Of a stretch of 54,685 nucleotides of DNA, positions 27,044-35,651 are shown piece after piece. The translations under genes and the position numbers were made by a program. Every line of letters begins with the position of its first letter. Position 1 is the stretch's first letter. Below the pieces are notes generated by a model that saw only the letters and a program-made list of their open reading frames with translations, made no database searches and was not told the DNA's origin. The stretch is from Gammaproteobacteria bacterium (GTDB lineage Bacteria > Pseudomonadota > Gammaproteobacteria > Pseudomonadales > Pseudohongiellaceae), in assembly GCA_030832825.1 (NCBI GenBank), contig JAURIJ010000015.1:1-54685 (forward strand), written 5' to 3'.

Positions 27044-27505
27044 ATGATCATGAACCACTATTTCCCGAACTGTGGATTGCATTACGCGGCTCTGTTTCTG
27101 CGCACTTGCAAAGTTGGCGATGAAAAGGGATTTCACGAAGTTACCCAAGCGAATCGCGCTGAAATCGACGATCTCACCCGCTCCTCGTCCTTCGGGCGTG
27201 TGGCGTCGCAACAGCTGGTGCCCCAGCTGACCGCGGCAGGCTATGCGGTGAAGGAAATGCTGTTGCGCGACAGTGTCTACATCAGCGCATCGCAGGGGGA
27301 GTTTCTGCTGTTCCGCGAGATCAGCGAGATCAGCACTGAGCATGATGCCCAGGCGGTACTGGTGGGCACCTATGCGGTGGGAGAGAACAATGTGTTCGTC
27401 ACGGCACGGCTGATTCGCACCGCGGACAGCGTCATCCTGGCGTCCCACGATTACGCCATCCCCTACACCCGGGACATGCGCATCCTGCTGCGCGACTGGG
27501 AATAG
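27044..27505 (+). pseudogene. FlgO-domain gene, probably 5'-truncated
   Basis: The C-terminal part, from about 27160 (EIDDLTRSSSFGRVASQQL, then REISEISTEHDAQAVLVGTY and a late HDYAIPYTRDMR), matches the FlgO-family outer-membrane protein domain. Members normally begin with a lipoprotein or signal peptide and a conserved strand before this block. Here the first 38 residues (MIMNHYFPNCGLHYAAL...) show neither and come from A+T-richer DNA. An ATG at 27044 with GGGAAG nearby could still express a 153-aa cytosolic protein. No flagellar genes are near. Confidence 0.65.
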
Positions 27506-27532
27506 GCCCGCCCCCGAGGGAGCAGGGCAGGC

Positions 27533-29302
27533 TCAGGGCCTGCGCTGCTCCAGCACTCTCACGTAGTGATGCAGAATCTCGTCGTAGGTGGTCACGCCGA
27601 CGTTGACTTGCGCTTCCGGGTCCACATTGTGCGGATTGGCCGCTGAATTGTCGTACACCGTCTCGGTCACCAGGCGACTGCCCGCCGGCAGCGCCACACG
27701 CTCGCGCAGCGGATAGTTCATCTGCCAGTTGAAGTTGTAGTTCGCCACATTGATCAGCGGCAGCAGACTGCCATCGGGCAATTCGGCATTGATGCGCATG
27801 CTCTTGCCGCGCGTGTGGGTCTGCGGCGCAAAACTCTCCACGAACACCTCCTGCGCGAAGGCGGGCGCCGCCGCAGTCTCCACCTGATTGTCGACCCCGG
27901 GCGCAATCGTGAAATCCTCGTTCAGCGTGATCACATTGCGCACCTGGTACTGAGGCGGCGTGTCGCGGAAATAGAAACCGATGCGCGTGCGGTCCAGGCG
28001 CTCGCGTCCGCCGGTCACATAGCGCAACTTGAAGGAAAGGTCGCAGTCGGCGCGCAGCAGATAGCCTGAATCCTCAGCAAACACTTCCTGCGGGCGACCT
28101 GGCACGTAGAGGCTGATGAAGTCGGCGTTGTCGGGGTCGATCAGGTCAGCCGGATTGCGGTCGCTGATGGCCGGATCCACTGCATGCACCAGCAGGCTGT
28201 GCAGCACGGAGGGCTCGCCCACGTCGTAGGCGACGGCCTGCACCCAGCGATCCTCAGGCAGCGCGAGATCGGCCCGCTTGATCAGGAAGTCCACCATGCC
28301 GGTGGCCGGCACCGCCTCTTCCGGCACCTCGATCACCAGATCCGGCTCGCCCAACGCCCACTCAGGCGCAGCCGGCGCAGGCGTCGCAGGCGTCGCCAGC
28401 GGATCATCCTCGCCTTCGCGGCGCGCGCCGCTGTCGATCCAGTGTACCAGTGTCATCAGCTCGTCATCGGTGATGGTGTGGATGTCGCCCCACTCACCCA
28501 CGTCGGTGTCGATCTGACCGGGCGGCATGCGCCGCGTGATCAGCACCTCGCGGATCATGGGACTCCAGCCCTGCATCATGCGATGACTCACCATCGCCCA
28601 GGGGGCCAGGCCGTCCTCGACATGGCACACGGTGCAGCGGCGCTGTACGATGGGCACGATCTCGTCCTGATAGGAAATCTGGCGTTCGCCGAAGCGCTCG
28701 ACGTGCTCGTAGCGCAGCGCCGTGCCAGCCACCTCGGGCAGGCTGTCGGTGGCGTCGGGCTCGACATCAGCCAGGGACGCCTTGAGCGCGCTCTCGAGGT
28801 AGGGTACGGGCAGCTGGGGATCGGCATCCGGCACGGCGACGCGGCTGTCCAGCGGGCCACGGTAGACGATGGCGAACGAGGACGGGTCGAGCAGATAGAC
28901 TTCAGCGGTTGTCTTCACGCCGAGGGAGCGTGCCACCAGCTGTGCCGTGTCGAGCAGCATCGGCATGTCCAGGCCCTGCTCCTGCAGCGCGGCCGCCGCA
29001 GCCTCGCGGCTGACAGTGCGCGAAGATTCCAGCAGGAAAAACACCACGCCCTGTTCGGAATAGCGCTGCTGCAGGTCCTGCAGCAGTGGGAGACCGGCGG
29101 CGGACACGGCATCGCCCGGCGTGTGGACATAGAGCACCACGGCTTCGGTCTGATTGTAACGACTCAGCTGATGAAACCGCCCGTTCTGATCCAGCAGGGC
29201 GAAGTCAGTGCCGCGCTGGGCCAAGGCGGAGGAGGTGAACAGAACACTGCCCAGACAGACAGCGAACAGCAGGCGGTAAGCGAGAAAAAGGCGAGTCATC
29301 AT
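27533..29302 (-). CDS. Redoxin-cytochrome c-copper monooxygenase-like fusion, copper ligands lost
   Basis: A 589-aa exported paralogue of the protein at 18690-20423 with the same order: signal peptide (to about residue 29), redoxin-like domain without catalytic Cys (HTPGDAVSA), cytochrome c motif CTVCH (223-227) with a likely axial Met in RMPPGQ, and a PHM/DBH-like C-terminal region. Its putative copper ligands are mostly replaced: His368-Ser369 for His-His, Arg427 for His, Gln494-x-His496 for His-x-His, and Ile576 for Met. Hence the C-terminal part probably no longer binds two coppers. ATG at 29302 gives the best signal peptide. It ends 27 bp from the convergent FlgO fragment. Confidence 0.8.
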   Translation of the reverse strand: MMTRLFLAYRLLFAVCLGSVLFTSSALAQRGTDFALLDQNGRFHQLSRYNQTEAVVLYVHTPGDAVSAAGLPLLQDLQQRYSEQGVVFFLLESSRTVSREAAAAALQEQGLDMPMLLDTAQLVARSLGVKTTAEVYLLDPSSFAIVYRGPLDSRVAVPDADPQLPVPYLESALKASLADVEPDATDSLPEVAGTALRYEHVERFGERQISYQDEIVPIVQRRCTVCHVEDGLAPWAMVSHRMMQGWSPMIREVLITRRMPPGQIDTDVGEWGDIHTITDDELMTLVHWIDSGARREGEDDPLATPATPAPAAPEWALGEPDLVIEVPEEAVPATGMVDFLIKRADLALPEDRWVQAVAYDVGEPSVLHSLLVHAVDPAISDRNPADLIDPDNADFISLYVPGRPQEVFAEDSGYLLRADCDLSFKLRYVTGGRERLDRTRIGFYFRDTPPQYQVRNVITLNEDFTIAPGVDNQVETAAAPAFAQEVFVESFAPQTHTRGKSMRINAELPDGSLLPLINVANYNFNWQMNYPLRERVALPAGSRLVTETVYDNSAANPHNVDPEAQVNVGVTTYDEILHHYVRVLEQRRP

Positions 29303-29446
29303 AAGGGCTACGAACGTCGGCACTTGGGCCCGGGTCAGGGAGAACTGGCCGCATTTAAGCACACCGCCGCGCGGGGCGGCTTCCTCGAATCGGAGGAATC
29401 ACTGACGGATTCCGAAGGATTGCGGGAAAGCCACCCTGCGAAGGGG

Positions 29447-31981
29447 TCACACGATGAAGTTCACCAGCTTGCCGGCGACGTAGATCACTTTCTTGATGCT
29501 CACGCCGTCCAGCTTGTCGGCGACCCCTTGCGCCTTGCGCGCGATCTCTTCCACCTGCGCCTGCGTCAGGGAACGCGCCACCTGCAGCTCGGCGCGGCGC
29601 TTGCCGTTGATGTGCACCGTCATGGTCAGATCGTCGGACTGCAGCCAGTCCGGATCGGCCTTGGGCCAGGGCTGATAGGCCAGCGTCTGCGTGTGTCCCA
29701 GGCGCTTCCACAGCTCCTCGGCGATGTGCGGCGCGAACGGCGAGAGAACCAGCACGAACTTCTCGGCGATCGCGCGCGGCAGACGCTCCTGCTTCTTCGC
29801 GAGATTGACGAATTCCATCATCTTGGCGATGGAGGTGTTGAAGCGCATGCCCTCGATGTCGGCCGTCACCTTGTGCACGGTGATGTTGATCTCGCGGCGC
29901 AGCTCGTCGCTGGCGCTCGCCTCCGGCTCGTCGGTGATGAGCGAGGAAAGCTGCTCGGTGTCCGGGTCGATCAACAGCGACCAGGCACGGTCGAGGAAGT
30001 TGTAGACCCCCTTCACGCCATTGGTCTGCCAGGGTTTGACCGCTTCCAGCGGACCCATGAACATCTCGTACAGACGCAGGGAATCGGCGCCGTATTCCGC
30101 CACCACGTCGTCGGGATTGACCACGTTGAGGCGCGACTTCGACATTTTCTCCTCGCGGGCGTTCAACGGTGTCTGCGTGCCTTTGGCGAAGGGCTTGCCG
30201 TCACGGTATTCCACATCGCCGGGCGCGTAGAAGCGGCCGTTCTCGTCGCGATGACTGATGCCCAGGATCATGCCCTGATTGAACAGCTTCTTGAACGGCT
30301 CGCGCGTGGACACCAGCCCGCAGTCGTACAGCACCTTATGCCAGAAACGCGAATAGAGCAGGTGCAGCACCGCGTGCTCGACGCCGCCGACGTAAAGATC
30401 GACCGGGCCCCAGTACTGCTCGGCCTCGGGAGAGAAGGGCAGCTGCTCGTTGGTCGGGTCCATGTAACGCAGGTAATACCAGCAGGAGCCGGCCCACTGC
30501 GGCATGGTGTTGGTTTCGCGCAGCCACTGGGCGCCGTCCAGCGCCACTTGCATCCACTGCTCGGCGCGCGCCAGCGGCGGCTGGCCGTCTGCCGTGGGCT
30601 TGTACTCGTCCAGCTCCGGCAGCGTGATGGGCAGATCCTGCGCCGGCACGGCACGGATCTCGCCGGTCGCCGGGTTGTGCAGGATGGGGAAGGGCTCGCC
30701 CCAGTAACGCTGGCGAGAGAACAGCCAGTCACGCAACTTGTAGGTGGTCTCGCCTTGCCCCAGCCCCTTCTCTTCCAGCCAGGCGATCATTCTGGCCTTG
30801 GCCTCGGTAGTGGGCAGACCATCGAGGAAGCCCGAGTTCACGGCAATGCCTTCCTCTGCGAACGCGGCGACGCTGACATCGCCGCCCTGCACCACTTCCA
30901 GGATGGGCAGACCGAACGCGCGCGCGAATTCATAGTCACGCTCGTCGTGCCCGGGCACCGCCATGATGGCACCCGAGCCGTAATCGGCCTTCACGTAATC
31001 CGCAATCCAGATGGGCACGGGCTGATCGTTGACCGGGTTGATGGCATGACCGCCGGTGAAGACGCCAGTCTTCTCCTTCGCGGCGGAGGTCTCGCGATCC
31101 AGATCGCTGATGTTCTTCACGCGCTGCACATAGGCAGCCACGGCCTCTGCCTGCGCGGCAGAGGTGACGCGTGCCACCAGCGGATGTTCCGGCGCCAGCA
31201 CGCAGAAGGTGGCACCGAACAGCGTATCGGGCCGCGTGGTGAAGACCTCGAACTCGCCCTCAGCGCCCTGCAGGGCGAAGCGCACCCGCGCCCCCACCGA
31301 CTTGCCGATCCACTGCCGCTGCATTTCGATGATGCCGGCCGGCCAGTCCAGCTCGTCCAGATCAGTGAGCAGGCGCTCGGCATAGGCCGTGATGCGCAGC
31401 ATCCACTGGCGCATCATGCGTCGTTCGACCGGATCACCCGTCTCGACGTAACGGCCGTCCTGCACCTCTTCGTTGGCGAGCACCGTGCCCTGCGCCGGGC
31501 ACCAGTTCACCGGCACCTCGGCGAGATAGGCCAGGCCCTTCTCGTGGAGCTTGAGGAATATCCACTGAGTCCAGCGGTAGTAATCCACCTTGCTGGTGTC
31601 GATCTCGCGCTTCCAGTCATAGGAGAGACCCAGGCGCTTGATCTGCCCGCGGAAATTCCCGATGTTCTCCTGAGTGATGATGGCGGGATGCCGCCCCTCG
31701 CGGATGGCCGCCCGTTCAGCGGGAAGACCGAAAGCGTCCCAGCCCATCGGATGCAGCACATTGAAGCCGTTCATGCGCTTGTAGCGCGTGATGATGTCCG
31801 TGGCCGTGTAGCCTTCGGGGTGTCCGACATGCAGACCCGAGCCGGACGGATAGGGAAACATGTCCAGCACGTAGTACTTGGGTTTGCTGAAATCCGCATT
31901 CGACACGCTGAAGGTGTTGTGCGTGTCCCAGTATTGCTGCCATGCAGGCTCGATGGCCGCGGGATTGTATTTCTTGCTCAT
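29447..31981 (-). CDS. leuS: Leucyl-tRNA synthetase
   Basis: Class I synthetase charging tRNA-Leu; 844 aa (E. coli LeuRS 860). The HIGH motif is HVGH within GLHVGHPEGYTATDI, followed by HPMGWDAFGLPAE; the editing domain includes TTRPDTLFGATF; KMSKS is intact in EEKMSKSRLN. The block after HIGH differs from the usual gammaproteobacterial form (LHMGHVRNYTIGD) and resembles LeuRS of cyanobacteria, planctomycetes or Bacteroidetes, suggesting replacement by transfer. lptE and holA, its usual downstream partners in gammaproteobacteria, are missing; the next gene is the cytochrome fusion 145 bp away. Confidence 0.97.
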   Translation of the reverse strand: MSKKYNPAAIEPAWQQYWDTHNTFSVSNADFSKPKYYVLDMFPYPSGSGLHVGHPEGYTATDIITRYKRMNGFNVLHPMGWDAFGLPAERAAIREGRHPAIITQENIGNFRGQIKRLGLSYDWKREIDTSKVDYYRWTQWIFLKLHEKGLAYLAEVPVNWCPAQGTVLANEEVQDGRYVETGDPVERRMMRQWMLRITAYAERLLTDLDELDWPAGIIEMQRQWIGKSVGARVRFALQGAEGEFEVFTTRPDTLFGATFCVLAPEHPLVARVTSAAQAEAVAAYVQRVKNISDLDRETSAAKEKTGVFTGGHAINPVNDQPVPIWIADYVKADYGSGAIMAVPGHDERDYEFARAFGLPILEVVQGGDVSVAAFAEEGIAVNSGFLDGLPTTEAKARMIAWLEEKGLGQGETTYKLRDWLFSRQRYWGEPFPILHNPATGEIRAVPAQDLPITLPELDEYKPTADGQPPLARAEQWMQVALDGAQWLRETNTMPQWAGSCWYYLRYMDPTNEQLPFSPEAEQYWGPVDLYVGGVEHAVLHLLYSRFWHKVLYDCGLVSTREPFKKLFNQGMILGISHRDENGRFYAPGDVEYRDGKPFAKGTQTPLNAREEKMSKSRLNVVNPDDVVAEYGADSLRLYEMFMGPLEAVKPWQTNGVKGVYNFLDRAWSLLIDPDTEQLSSLITDEPEASASDELRREINITVHKVTADIEGMRFNTSIAKMMEFVNLAKKQERLPRAIAEKFVLVLSPFAPHIAEELWKRLGHTQTLAYQPWPKADPDWLQSDDLTMTVHINGKRRAELQVARSLTQAQVEEIARKAQGVADKLDGVSIKKVIYVAGKLVNFIV

Positions 31982-32245
31982 GGTGGGTGCCGAGAGTGTC
32001 CCTGTGTCGATGAATCACGTCAATCGTTTGATTGGATGGGAAAATTTGGAAACGGAGGATAAACCACCTCCTGCCCTAATACAATTTTGCCGCCCCTGCG
32101 GGGGTGCTGTGAAAATCAGACTGAAAGAAATTTCCATGCCGGCTTTGACAAGCCAATCAACAGGTCTAGAATGGGGCCATGTCACAGTCTGGCACACCGA
32201 TGTCCTGACGCGATGACTCCCAGGAAACCTCATGGAACAGACGAC
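31982..32245. promoter_or_regulatory. Divergent control region of leuS and a small secreted protein gene
   Basis: This 264-bp spacer contains the rightward promoter listed at 32145-32172. Leftward, a weaker candidate for leuS is TTGTAT and TATCCT (17-bp spacing) near 32055-32083. Short GC-rich inverted repeats occur at about 32055-32075 and 32090-32105. I find no T-box or leucine-rich leader peptide. Confidence 0.4.
32145..32172 (+). promoter_or_regulatory. Strong sigma-70-type promoter
   Basis: A consensus -35 TTGACA (32145-32150) and a -10 TAGAAT (32167-32172) are separated by 16 bp. This points to transcription of the small secreted protein gene and probably the CBS gene downstream. Confidence 0.65.
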
Positions 32246-32536
32246 GTGAAGCACGTTCTGCCATTGATCACCGCGCTGCTGCTGGCCCTGTACGTGAGCG
32301 TACCCGGCCCGCTGGAAGCCTACGATGACCCGTCGGTCTCGTCGGTCACCGAGCTGCAGGATGATTTCGTCTCTTCCAATCCCCGCCACGATGACCCAGT
32401 AGTGGTTCCCGTCGAGCTTGTGTTCCACCTGCCCCCCATGGCGGGCGTCGCACTGTATGTCGAGGTGATCGAACACCCCTATTATCGCCCTTCCGTTCCA
32501 AATATCCGCGACCCACCACGCTCCCTCGCTGTCTGA
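32246..32536 (+). CDS. Small secreted protein, function unknown
   Basis: A 96-aa protein from GTG 32246 (an in-frame ATG at 32213 is an alternative). The N-terminus MKHVLPLITALLLALYVSVPGPLEA reads as a signal peptide. The mature part is acidic at first (YDDPSVSSVTELQDD), then rich in Val, Pro and Tyr (VPVELVFHLPPMAGVALYVEVIEHPYY shortened here as VELVFHLPP...EHPYY). There are no cysteines and no family I recognise. The good promoter upstream supports expression; the CBS gene follows after 138 bp. Confidence 0.5.
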   Translation: MKHVLPLITALLLALYVSVPGPLEAYDDPSVSSVTELQDDFVSSNPRHDDPVVVPVELVFHLPPMAGVALYVEVIEHPYYRPSVPNIRDPPRSLAV

Positions 32537-32674
32537 CCTGGCACAACGACGAACCTCGTGCCCGCGCATGCCTTTCGGCATGCCACCTGTCTGCCTGCGC
32601 CAGATGTCTTGCGCAGCGTGTGTCGGCACATGGTTTCCCGAATCGGTAGCAACACAGATTGCAGGAGCACGACC

Positions 32675-33244
32675 ATGCACAGCATTCCCTTGTTTTCCGT
32701 AAGTGACATCGCCCATCTGGTACAACCGGAAGAGTTCCATGAGCTCACCACACACTCCTCTGCGCTCGATATCTTCACCGATTTCAAGAAGCATCTGCCG
32801 CTGACCATCGACGGGTCGCTGCCGGCAATCGATGTCGAGGCGCAGATGCGCAAGGCGCACGTGAAGATGAAACTGGTGGTGGATGCCGCCAATGAATTCC
32901 TCGGCACCATCAGCCTGGACGATCTCGACGAGCAGCACTTCATGCAGCGCGTAGCCGCAGGCAGCCTGTGTCACGAGATCCTGGTGTCGGATCTGATGCA
33001 GCCCAAGGAGCGCATCATGGCACTGAGTCTGAATGATCTGGAGTGCGCCAGCATCGGTGATGTGATCAAGGCCCTGCAGAAGCAGGGTCAGCAGCACTGC
33101 CTCGTGGTGGATCGCAGCGGCAGGCAGATTCGCGGACTGATCTCCGCCAGCGACGTCGCAAGACGTCTGCACATCCCCATCCACATCGAACGCATCCCGA
33201 GTTTCGTGGACATTTTCATCTCTGTACGGCGACCGGCCGCGTGA
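32675..33244 (+). CDS. CBS-domain protein
   Basis: A 189-aa cytosolic protein starting at ATG 32675 with AGGAGC upstream. Two CBS repeats are discernible: a divergent one at about residues 40-90 (MRKAHVKMKLVVDAANEFLGTISLDDL) and a better one at about 105-170 (VSDLMQPKERIMAL, then QHCLVVDRSGRQIRGLISASDVARRL). CBS pairs bind adenosine nucleotides and regulate partners. None is obvious here. An intrinsic terminator follows, so it ends the transcript. Confidence 0.8.
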   Translation: MHSIPLFSVSDIAHLVQPEEFHELTTHSSALDIFTDFKKHLPLTIDGSLPAIDVEAQMRKAHVKMKLVVDAANEFLGTISLDDLDEQHFMQRVAAGSLCHEILVSDLMQPKERIMALSLNDLECASIGDVIKALQKQGQQHCLVVDRSGRQIRGLISASDVARRLHIPIHIERIPSFVDIFISVRRPAA

Positions 33245-33272
33245 GTCACGTCACGTAAGTCCGGTACTTTTG

Positions 33273-33311
33273 CCGGGGCGCGCCAAGCAAGAGGCCGCCC
33301 CGGATTTTTTT
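33273..33311 (+). terminator. Intrinsic terminator after the CBS gene
   Basis: An 8-bp stem CCGGGGCG (33273-33280) with CGCCCCGG (33296-33303), closely followed by a run of seven T (33305-33311). A classical rho-independent terminator for the rightward transcript; it abuts the stop of the convergent gene at 33310. Confidence 0.88.
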
Positions 33312-33741
33312 ACTCGAATGCCGTGGCAAGATAATGCGTGCACATGACTGGGAGCTCCGGCACCTTGTCGAATTCCAGACGTTCAATGCCCGTTCCCGAA
33401 GGCGTGGCCGCTGTCAGAAACATCACCCGATTGCGGAGCTCGATCGTGCCAATCCCCCAATCTATTCCCGACGGCACGAACTCCTTGCCGTAAAGACTGA
33501 AGAAACGCACGGGCGCCCATTCGATGGCACCGCCCTCCCCGACCTGTCCAGTGGAAAACACGACATGCAGATCGGGCATGATGCGGCACTGGTAGACACG
33601 ATTGTTCACGTCCACCTGCACGAAGGTGAAATTGCGCAGATATTTCCAGGTGCCCTGCAGGGTGGGGACGCTGCTCTGTGCCAGCGCGCTGGCGGGGGAA
33701 AGACTCCATGCGGTCAGCAGTGCAAGGGCTTTGTAGTTCAC
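33310..33741 (-). CDS. Small secreted protein, function unknown
   Basis: A 143-aa exported protein. The start is GTG at 33741 with AGAGGAG 8 nt upstream; the N-terminus (M)NYKALALLTAWSLSPASALAQ is a signal peptide. The mature chain starts with TLQGTWKYLRNFTFVQVD and has two well-spaced cysteines (YQCRIMPD and VMCTHYL) that could form a disulfide. It looks like a small beta-rich domain. No family recognised. The opposite strand upstream carries a GGDEF remnant. Confidence 0.65.
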   Translation of the reverse strand: MNYKALALLTAWSLSPASALAQSSVPTLQGTWKYLRNFTFVQVDVNNRVYQCRIMPDLHVVFSTGQVGEGGAIEWAPVRFFSLYGKEFVPSGIDWGIGTIELRNRVMFLTAATPSGTGIERLEFDKVPELPVMCTHYLATAFE

Positions 33742-34050
33742 GTCGACGACTCCTCTGATCATTGGGACGCCCCCTCGGGCATGGCTCATGCTTACCGGTT
33801 TGCGGGCGCATTTCAAGCCAGCTCATCCCCTGTTCGCGGTTAGAATTGTCAACGCTGATGCGCAAACGATTCGACTTCGTGCACCACGCGAGCGGAGCGC
33901 CCACCAGATGGCGGCGGCTTAGCGCGGCCCAAGGAAACACGCCCGTATCCTGGGCGCCTACGAGCTGGAGTAAAAACGCCTGGTTGTCGAGAATGAGTAT
34001 CTACACGCCAGGCTCGTCGAGGATGGATCGTCTGGGGGAACTGTCACTGG

Positions 34051-34163
34051 TCTGCCCGCCCAGCATCGGCATTGCTGTCTATCCGGACGATGGCAACAGC
34101 CTGGAAACCTTGCTGCACCATGCCGATACGGCCATGTACAGCAGCAAGAAGTCCGGCCTGTGA
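34051..34163 (+). pseudogene. C-terminal remnant of a GGDEF (diguanylate cyclase) gene
   Basis: The last 30 or so codons before the TGA at 34161-34163 encode [11 protein letters not shown]...[16 protein letters not shown], the standard final strand and helix of a GGDEF domain. The catalytic GG(D/E)EF loop and everything N-terminal are absent, and the upstream sequence (33742-34050) has no recognisable protein. It is therefore a fossil of a cyclic-di-GMP synthase, cut off at its 5' side. Confidence 0.8.
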
Positions 34164-35651
34164 TCACTCACGAGGTCCCTGCAGCCACGCGTCCAGGCGC
34201 GTTCGCTGTGCCGGCGTGAAACGCAATCCCAGCTTGCTGCGGCGCCATAGAATGTCCTGAGTCGTCAGCGCCCATTCCTGCTCCTGCAGATAGGCCACTT
34301 CGCGCGCGTGCAGACCGGCACCGAAGTCCTCCCCCAGATCCGCCATGCAGCGCGCGTTGTCGAGCAGCACACGGGTGCGGGTGCCGTAATGTCCCAGCCA
34401 GCGTTCGAGCAGGTCCGGCGGCATCCAGGGAAAGTCCTGCTGCAGCTCACGGCGCAGAGCCTCGCGATTGCTGAAGTCTCCCCCCGGCAAGGCGGCCGTG
34501 GCGGTCCACGGGCCGGGCAGGGTCGGGAACACCGTCCGCAGCCTGTCCATGGCGCTCTCGGCCAGACGACGGTATGTGGTGATCTTGCCTCCGTGCACCG
34601 TCAACAAGGGTGCGCCTCGACGCTCGAGGGTGAGGGTGTAGTCACGGGACACCTTGGAGGCATTCGACTCGTCGCTGGCCAGCAGCGGCCGCACGCCGGC
34701 GAAGTCATGCAGCACATCGGCGGCCGTGATCCTGCGCCGGAAGCACTCGTTGCTGATGGTCACGAGGTAGTCGATCTCGGCAGCTGAAATCCGCGCGTCG
34801 GCAGGGTCGCCCGTGAAGTCTTCATCGGTGGTGCCGATGAGGGAGAAATCCCTTTCGTAGGGAATCACGAACACCACGCGCCCATCGGCATTCTGCAGCA
34901 GGAAGGCCTGCTCGCCAGGATGCAGCCGCGGCACCACGATGTGACAGCCCTTCACCAGACGGACTCGCTCGGCGCGTCGCCCCGGCAGCACGGCATGCCC
35001 GACCTGCTCCACCCAGGGACCGGTGGCATTGACCAGAGCGCGGGTACGCACCTGCTGTCGCTCGCCCGTGAGCGCGTTCTCCAGCGTGACCTGCCAGAGC
35101 CCTTGCTCCTCCTGTGCCTGCACCACACGGGTCCGCACCCGCACGCTGGCCCCCTTCTCACGTGCCAGCATGGCCAGCAGCACCACGAGGCGGGCGTCAT
35201 CGACCCAGGCGTCGGCGTATTCGAAGCCGTCCGTCAGACTTTCCACCAAGGGACTGTCCGCGCCGAAGTGCAGACGACGGGAGGCCGGCAGCGTGACACG
35301 CCGACTGAGAGAGTCATACAAGAACAGTCCGGCCTGAATCATCCAGCGCGGCCGCAGATGCGGGCGATGGGGCAACTGGAAGCGCATCGGCGTGATGATG
35401 TGCGGGGCATTGCGCAGCAGCACTTCACGCTCGGCCAGCGCCTCGCGCACCAGCCGGAACTCGTAGTTCTCCAGATAGCGCAGACCGCCGTGGATGAGCT
35501 TGGTGCTGGCGGACGAAGTGCCGGAAGCCAGATCGTTCTGCTCGCACAGCAGGACATCGAGCCCGCGTCCTGCAGCATCGGCAGCGATACCGGCCCCGTT
35601 GACACCACCGCCGATGATCAGCAGGTCGTGAATTGTGGAATCTGGAATCAT
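34164..35651 (-). CDS. glpD: Glycerol-3-phosphate dehydrogenase (aerobic)
   Basis: A 495-aa membrane-associated flavoenzyme that oxidises glycerol-3-phosphate to dihydroxyacetone phosphate and passes electrons to quinone. The FAD-binding start DLLIIGGGVNGAGIAADAAG (about residues 9-28) and SASTKLIHGGLRYLE are typical, as are FVIPYERDFSLIGTTDEDF and HGGKITTYRRLAE. The length equals E. coli GlpD (501) within a few residues. It is divergent from glpK with a 97-bp control region; the glycerol facilitator glpF and repressor glpR are not here. Confidence 0.96.
   Translation of the reverse strand: MIPDSTIHDLLIIGGGVNGAGIAADAAGRGLDVLLCEQNDLASGTSSASTKLIHGGLRYLENYEFRLVREALAEREVLLRNAPHIITPMRFQLPHRPHLRPRWMIQAGLFLYDSLSRRVTLPASRRLHFGADSPLVESLTDGFEYADAWVDDARLVVLLAMLAREKGASVRVRTRVVQAQEEQGLWQVTLENALTGERQQVRTRALVNATGPWVEQVGHAVLPGRRAERVRLVKGCHIVVPRLHPGEQAFLLQNADGRVVFVIPYERDFSLIGTTDEDFTGDPADARISAAEIDYLVTISNECFRRRITAADVLHDFAGVRPLLASDESNASKVSRDYTLTLERRGAPLLTVHGGKITTYRRLAESAMDRLRTVFPTLPGPWTATAALPGGDFSNREALRRELQQDFPWMPPDLLERWLGHYGTRTRVLLDNARCMADLGEDFGAGLHAREVAYLQEQEWALTTQDILWRRSKLGLRFTPAQRTRLDAWLQGPRE

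Noticed and set aside
28184-32062. A continuous rightward frame of 1292 codons opposite the cytochrome fusion and leuS
   Set aside because: It is the antisense of two well-supported genes, with His/Gln/Arg/Gly-rich composition typical of GC-rich codon shadows and no recognisable domain.
31982-32140. T-box or leucine leader upstream of leuS
   Set aside because: No T-box motif or Leu-codon-rich short ORF could be found; only small GC-rich inverted repeats are present.
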